Source of the DNA: Candidatus Nitricoxidivorans perseverans
Lineage (GTDB): Bacteria; Pseudomonadota; Gammaproteobacteria; Burkholderiales; Rhodocyclaceae
Assembly: GCA_030246985.1 (NCBI GenBank)
Contig: CP107246.1
Coordinates: 1,800,282-1,864,281 of the forward strand
Direction: 5' to 3'
Length of the DNA: 64,000 nt
Part shown: one piece after another, positions 62,372 to 64,000 of the stretch
Layout of the letters: each line of letters begins with the position of its first letter
Numbering within the stretch: position 1 is the stretch's first letter
Position numbers and translations under genes: made by a program
The notes under the pieces: model-generated
Told to the model about the DNA's origin: nothing
Seen by the model: the letters and a program-made list of their open reading frames with translations, nothing else
Database searches by the model: none

Positions 62372-63157
62372 CTACCCTGTCCGTCGGCGCAATGCGCGCC
62401 TCACCTCGTTGATGAACCGGCCGTGGTCGAACTCGGCCTTCTCCATGATGCGCAGCACATGGCCGTTGAGCGCCCGCCGGTCCTCGTCCGTGAGGATCTT
62501 GGCGGTGACGATCAGCACCGGAATGGCGGCGGTCGCGGGGTCTTCCTTGAGGCGCTCGACCACCTCGAAGCCCGACATCTCCGGCATCATCAGGTCGAGC
62601 ACGATCAAATCCGGAAGCTCGGCGCGGGCCAGCGTCAGCCCTTCGGCGCCGGCGCCGGCGCGCAGCACGCGGTAGTTCGCATGGGCGAGGTGGGCGGCGA
62701 ACAACTCCACCGAGCGCGGGTCGTCGTCCACCACCAGCACCATGGGCGGCGCGCCGTCGGGGCGGGCGAAATCCAGCGCCGAGAGCGCCTGCTCAAGCTC
62801 GCGGCGGCTGTAGGGCTTCTGTAACACGCCGGTGGCGCCCAGCGACAGGCCGCGGCCGCGGTCGGCGACGATCGAGATGATGACCACCGGCACGTCGGCC
62901 AGCCGCTCGTCCTGCTTGAGGTGCGCCAACAGTTCCCAGCCATCCATGCCGGGCAGCAGGATGTCCACGGTGAAGAGGTCGGGGCGGCGGTCGGCGGCGA
63001 GCCGCAGGGCTTCCTCCGCCGAACGGGCGCGCAGCACCGCGAGGCCTTCGGTCGACAGCTGGGCGCGGATCAGTTCCGCCGCCATGTCGTTGTCTTCCAC
63101 CACCAGCGCCAGCGGAGCCGCGGCTGGGCTGCTCTCATTCGGGCGGGATATCGTCAT
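62372..63157 (-). CDS. double receiver (REC-REC) protein
   Basis: The 261-residue product has two receiver domains (about 15-130, FTVDILLPG; and about 140-255, LIVLDLMMPE) and no output domain, suggesting a phosphorelay shuttle. The ATG at 63157 begins MTISRPNESS; the open frame that continues to 63751 is antisense to the EAL gene and is not coding. Confidence 0.9.
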   Translation of the reverse strand: MTISRPNESSPAAAPLALVVEDNDMAAELIRAQLSTEGLAVLRARSAEEALRLAADRRPDLFTVDILLPGMDGWELLAHLKQDERLADVPVVIISIVADRGRGLSLGATGVLQKPYSRRELEQALSALDFARPDGAPPMVLVVDDDPRSVELFAAHLAHANYRVLRAGAGAEGLTLARAELPDLIVLDLMMPEMSGFEVVERLKEDPATAAIPVLIVTAKILTDEDRRALNGHVLRIMEKAEFDHGRFINEVRRALRRRTG

Positions 63158-63171
63158 GATCGTGTCCCCAC

Positions 63172-64000
63172 TCAATGCCGCCAGCAGCTCTGTTTGTTGG
63201 CGCTCAGCAAGGCGTCCATTTCCGCCGCCGGCAGAGGGCGGCTGAAGAAATAGCCTTGCATCTCGTCGCACTGGCGCATGCGCAGGAAGGCGCGCTGCTC
63301 CTCGGTTTCCACCCCTTCGGCGATGACTTTCAGCTTCAGGCTGTGCGCCAGTTCGATGACGGCGGTGGCGATGGCGGCGTCTCCCGTGTCGGTGGTGATG
63401 TTGCGCACGAAGGACTGGTCGATCTTGAGCTTGTGGATGGGGAGGCGCTTGAGGTAATTGAGGGAGGAATAGCCGGTGCCGAAGTCGTCCACGGCAAAGG
63501 CGACGCCATGCTTTTCCAGTTCTTCCAGAACCGCGATGGCGCCTTCCGGGTCGTGCATCACCGTGCTTTCGGTGATCTCCAGTTCCAGCAGGCGTGCTTC
63601 CAGGCCGGTTTCCGCCAGCGCGTCGAGAATCGTCCGCGTCAGACCGGGAGCGCGGAACTGGCGCGCCGACAGGTTGACCGATATGCGCAGTTCGGGGAAG
63701 CCGGCGTCGCGCCATGCCCGCGTCTGGCGACAGGCCTCGCGCAGCACCCATTCGCCAAGCGGTACGATCAGGCCGGTTTCCTCCGCCAGCGGAATGAATT
63801 CGCCCGGTAAGACAAGGCCGCGTTCCGGGTGGCGCCAGCGCGCCAGCGCCTCGGCGCCGATGATGGCGCCGCTGGCCAGATCCACCTGGGGCTGGTAGTG
63901 GAGCAGGAATTCGCCGCGCTCCAGCGCCTGGCGCAGGTCCCGCTCCAGGTTGAGGCGCGCCAGCACGCGCTGGTTCATTTCCGCCGCGTAGAACTGGAAG
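63172..64000 (-). CDS. EAL-domain protein (5' end outside the window)
   Basis: The visible part (about 276 residues to the stop) is an EAL domain with [24 protein letters not shown] and [18 protein letters not shown]. The frame is open to the window edge and reads [11 protein letters not shown] before the EAL domain, as in GGDEF-EAL proteins, so upstream domains lie outside. It is the first visible gene of a minus operon with REC-REC, REC-HD-GYP and a histidine kinase, 14 bp before the REC-REC gene. Confidence 0.88.
   Translation of the reverse strand, partial: FQFYAAEMNQRVLARLNLERDLRQALERGEFLLHYQPQVDLASGAIIGAEALARWRHPERGLVLPGEFIPLAEETGLIVPLGEWVLREACRQTRAWRDAGFPELRISVNLSARQFRAPGLTRTILDALAETGLEARLLELEITESTVMHDPEGAIAVLEELEKHGVAFAVDDFGTGYSSLNYLKRLPIHKLKIDQSFVRNITTDTGDAAIATAVIELAHSLKLKVIAEGVETEEQRAFLRMRQCDEMQGYFFSRPLPAAEMDALLSANKQSCWRH

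Noticed and set aside
62372-63751. 459-residue version of the REC-REC protein
   Set aside because: The upstream third overlaps the EAL gene in another frame and has no receiver similarity; the ATG at 63157 is the likely start.

Overview
The window is chromosomal DNA from a GC-rich Gram-negative bacterium. The order rpmH-rnpA-yidD-yidC-mnmE-mnmG-rsmG-parA-parB-(CBS gene)-atpIBEFHAGDC beside a divergent dnaA is the origin-proximal layout of Betaproteobacteria. The fused FAD/Fe-S oxidoreductase, the orphan NosD-like protein and the many c-di-GMP proteins suggest a Rhodocyclales or Nitrosomonadales-type organism. That family-level guess is inference. No insertion sequence, prophage or CRISPR array was seen. 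No stretch longer than 300 bases lacks a gene.

Layout. 1-1855: candidate oriC (three DnaA boxes and an AT-rich stretch), dnaA on the minus strand, and a divergent regulatory region with a perfect DnaA box and a near-consensus rpmH promoter. 1856-10440: ribosomal protein, RNase P protein, membrane insertase, tRNA modification, 16S methylase and ParAB genes, with two perfect parS sites between mnmE and mnmG. 10475-17269: the complete F1Fo ATP synthase operon, followed by a PAS-only protein. 18614-21190 (minus): DUF971 protein, ubiE, Tim44-like protein and a haem-motif DUF3365 protein. 21261-25307: phoB and phoR with a candidate Pho box, and a FeoB-like transporter gene overlapping the phoR stop. 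25411-30418: TonB receptor, YfiR-like protein and a membrane GGDEF-EAL protein, forming a c-di-GMP signalling unit. 30397-37926 (minus): an unknown 545-residue protein, a HIT protein, a NosD-like protein, a 1249-residue FAD/Fe-S oxidoreductase and a YqaA-like membrane protein. 37978-41406: ilvA and a CHASE2 adenylate cyclase.

41419-51396 is the most unusual part. It has two divergent arms in which every product carries a Sec signal peptide or a lipobox. The minus arm encodes four small secreted proteins and an OmpA-like protein. The plus arm starts with a CsgG/HfaB-family lipoprotein and continues with three small secreted proteins, an HExxH metalloprotease, a FecR-like protein, an autotransporter-type barrel, an alpha/beta-hydrolase lipoprotein and a secreted caspase-fold protease. 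Two of the small proteins consist almost entirely of 37-residue Gly/Asn/Val/Ala repeats that resemble curlin repeats in spacing. I read this as a candidate surface-fibre (functional amyloid) secretion locus with its own proteases. The assignment is inferred from sequence pattern and context.

51380-64000: a second group of c-di-GMP genes (PAS-GGDEF-EAL, EAL-HDOD) with 5-formyl-THF cyclo-ligase, the lytic transglycosylase slt, tRNA-Arg(CCG), a Rep-type helicase, and a four-gene signalling operon (EAL protein cut by the window edge, REC-REC, REC-HD-GYP, hybrid-sensor-like histidine kinase).
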